A DNA stretch of 41,718 nt, from assembly GCF_025821625.1 (NCBI RefSeq), contig NZ_JACKSH010000154.1, positions 1 to 41,718 on the forward strand. Reading direction: 5' to 3'. A program made the translations under genes and the position numbers. This stretch comes from Mycolicibacterium pyrenivorans. GTDB taxonomy: Bacteria; Actinomycetota; Actinomycetes; Mycobacteriales; Mycobacteriaceae. The notes below the pieces were generated by a model. That model worked only from the letters and a program-made list of their open reading frames with translations. It did not search any database and was not told where the DNA came from. This document shows positions 40,171-41,718 of the stretch, in pieces (the first letter of the stretch is position 1; the number at the start of each line of letters is the position of its first letter).

Positions 40171-41262
40171 ATGGCCGGACGTATTGCCGCACCGCCGCCC
40201 GCGGTGCTGCGGATGATCAGCGGGCTCCGGGGTGCGCTCGCCCGGCTCCACAGGTCAACGGCACCAGCCAACGTCACGATGATGGAGATCGTGCTGGGGT
40301 CATGGCTCACGCAGGCGATCTACGTCGCGGTGCGGCTGGGTATCCCCGACGAACTGAGCACCGGTCCGCAGAGGGCCGACGAGGTGGCCCAGCGGGTCGG
40401 TTCGCACCCGGGAGCCACCTACCGGCTGATGCGACTGCTGGCCAGCTACTCGATCCTCGAGCTTCGCCGGGACGGACGATTCGAGCTGACCAGGTTGGGG
40501 CGGACGTTGCGCCGCGACGCCCCCAACAGTGTGGCGGCGATGGCCACCATGGTGGGGAGCCGCCAGCATTGGGAGCACTGGGGCAGCATGGAGCATTCCG
40601 TGCGGACAGGGCAGACCGCGATCGAGGCCATCCGCGGCGTGCCGACATTCGACTATATGGCCACCGACCCCGAGTTCGCCGAGATCTTCAACGACGCGAT
40701 GACGGGAGCTTCCACGCTCGCCATCGAAACCGCGGTTCCCGCATACGATTTCAGCGATACACGGCTGATCGTCGACGTCGGCGGCGGACACGGCGCCCTG
40801 CTGGCCGCGGTGTTGAAGCAGGCTCCGCAGGCCCGCGGCGTGCTCTTCGACCTCCCGTCGGTGGTCGCCAACGCCGCAGACCTGCTCGAGTCGGCGGGGG
40901 TGGCGTCCCGGTGCGGCATCGAGGGCGGATCCTTCTTCGGCGCGGTCCCCGCAGGCGGGGACGCCTACCTGCTGAAGGCCGTGATCCACGACTGGGACGA
41001 CGAGAAGTCGGTCGCGATCCTGCGCAACGTGCGCACCGCCATCGACCCCGCCGGCAAGCTCCTGTTGTTCGAACTGGTCCTTCCCGAGGGCGCCCCGGCC
41101 CATCTGGGCATGTTGGTCGACCTGGAGATGCTGGTCTCCGCCGGCGGCATGGAGCGCACCGAGGCCCAGTACGCGGAGCTGTTGTCCAGAGCGGGCTTTC
41201 GGCTCTCCCGAGTGGTGTTCACCCCGGGCCCGGTGTCGATCATCGAGGCCGTTCCCGTCTGA
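40171..41262 (+). CDS. SAM-dependent O-methyltransferase of the plant-type/polyketide family
   Basis: 363 residues. N-terminal dimerisation and winged-helix part (VLGSWLTQAIYVAVRLGIPD, GATYRLMRLLASYSILELRR), then the methyltransferase core with SAM motif LIVDVGGGHGALLAAVLKQA, FDLPSVV, and the catalytic His block YLLKAVIHDWDDEKSVAIL as in caffeate-type and tetracenomycin O-methyltransferases, then LLFELVLPEG and the late GFRLSRVVFTPGPVSIIEA. It transfers a methyl group to a hydroxyl of a small, probably aromatic, substrate; which one is unknown. It begins 4 bp after the sigA stop with no terminator between, so it should ride on sigA transcripts. M. tuberculosis has an unrelated gene at this spot, as recalled. 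Confidence 0.85.
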   Translation: MAGRIAAPPPAVLRMISGLRGALARLHRSTAPANVTMMEIVLGSWLTQAIYVAVRLGIPDELSTGPQRADEVAQRVGSHPGATYRLMRLLASYSILELRRDGRFELTRLGRTLRRDAPNSVAAMATMVGSRQHWEHWGSMEHSVRTGQTAIEAIRGVPTFDYMATDPEFAEIFNDAMTGASTLAIETAVPAYDFSDTRLIVDVGGGHGALLAAVLKQAPQARGVLFDLPSVVANAADLLESAGVASRCGIEGGSFFGAVPAGGDAYLLKAVIHDWDDEKSVAILRNVRTAIDPAGKLLLFELVLPEGAPAHLGMLVDLEMLVSAGGMERTEAQYAELLSRAGFRLSRVVFTPGPVSIIEAVPV

Positions 41263-41283
41263 GTCAGTCGGGCCTCGGGGGTG

Positions 41284-41718
41284 TCAGTCTCCGCTGTCGC
41301 CAGAGCCGCGGCCACCGTCGCCGCCACCGCCACCCTGACCGCCGGCCCCGCCACTGGTGCCCCGCGGCCCACTGCCGCCGACACCTGCGCTCCCCGACCC
41401 TCCCGCTTGGCCGTCCCCGGTCGCTCCGCCCGCGCCGCCACCGCCGCCGGAGCCACCGGAGCCACCGGAGCCGGTAGTGCCCTGTGCACCGTCCGCGCCT
41501 GCAGGCCCTTCGACGCTGCCGGCTCCGCCCTTGCCGCCGGAGCCCCCGGTTCCACCGTTTCCGCCGGCACCTCCGGAGCCACCGGAACCGCCGCTGCCTC
41601 CGTCACCGACCCGCACCGTGCCGACGCCCGGGTCGGACAGGTTCGCGCCGCCCGCGCCGCCGCTCCCGCCGTCACCGCCGACGGCACCGTCGAGTGGGCC
41701 CACCGCGAGCTCGAGGTC
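41284..41718 (-). CDS. Glycine-rich repeat protein, N-terminus outside the window
   Basis: At least 144 residues, open to the right edge, ending in GDGGRGSGDSGD before a stop at 41284. The sequence is almost all Gly, Ser, Ala and Asp in GGxGG units (GGSGGAGGNGGTGGSGGKGG), like the PGRS portion of PE_PGRS proteins or other mycobacterial glycine-rich surface proteins. No PE domain can be seen because the N-terminus is missing. A GTG at 41703 could be a start, but the frame stays open upstream. It converges with the O-methyltransferase gene, 21 bp between stops. Confidence 0.6.
   Translation of the reverse strand, partial: DLELAVGPLDGAVGGDGGSGGAGGANLSDPGVGTVRVGDGGSGGSGGSGGAGGNGGTGGSGGKGGAGSVEGPAGADGAQGTTGSGGSGGSGGGGGAGGATGDGQAGGSGSAGVGGSGPRGTSGGAGGQGGGGGDGGRGSGDSGD

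Overview
This window is mycobacterial chromosome, most likely from a fast-growing Mycolicibacterium. It is GC-rich and coding-dense, with many GTG/TTG starts and many TANNNT -10 boxes placed 6-8 nt before a start codon, the layout of leaderless mycobacterial mRNAs. The gene order follows M. tuberculosis Rv2667-Rv2703 (recalled, not searched): clpC2, Rv2668, GNAT, AFG1/ZapE-like ATPase, ribD-like, Rv2672-like hydrolase, aftC, msrB, chdC-hemY-hemE, DUF3000, RNase D-like, dxs, TrmA-like, permease, ceoB, ceoC, Rv2693c-Rv2696c, dut, Rv2698, Rv2699c, cei, suhB, ppgK, sigA.

Layout. 1-4.2 kb is accessory: a partial secreted protein, about 700 bp of poorly coding DNA, a GAF-GGDEF protein, a small exported protein, and a divergent AraC-type/SRPBCC pair. 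4.25-7.3 kb holds clpC2 behind two palindromes covering its -35 and -10, an ECF sigma factor translationally coupled to an Ogt-type DNA repair protein (absent from the recalled M. tuberculosis order), a frameshifted Rv2668-like exported protein, and an acetyltransferase. 7.2-15 kb runs from the AFG1-like ATPase to msrB, then a membrane GGDEF-EAL protein overlapping msrB tail to tail. 15-18.3 kb is the late haem operon hemE-hemY-chdC, with a 30-bp tandem repeat between hemY and chdC. 18.4-24 kb has DUF3000, an RNase D-like protein, a decayed lipase, dxs and nhaA. 24-31.8 kb has a UPF0182 membrane protein, an RNA methyltransferase, and what looks like a potassium module: a KimA-type transporter (usually labelled amino-acid permease) divergent from ceoB-ceoC. 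31.8-41.7 kb is conserved core ending in suhB, ppgK and sigA, an O-methyltransferase 4 bp behind sigA, and the end of a glycine-rich protein.

Most unusual structures: (i) between ceoB and ceoC, three perfect 26-bp repeats each encode a 9-codon micro-ORF whose stop overlaps the next start as ATGA, forming a possible termination-reinitiation relay with repeated Shine-Dalgarno sites; (ii) the clpC2 operators overlap both promoter elements of an apparently leaderless gene; (iii) a 25-bp dut/DUF3093 gap carries overlapping -10 boxes on both strands; (iv) an exact TGTGA-N6-TCACA CRP-type site lies upstream of cei; (v) the Rv2672-like hydrolase has Gly at the nucleophile position while Asp and His remain.

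No tRNA, rRNA, IS element, prophage or CRISPR array was seen. All homology statements come from reading the sequence and recalled families; no database search was run.
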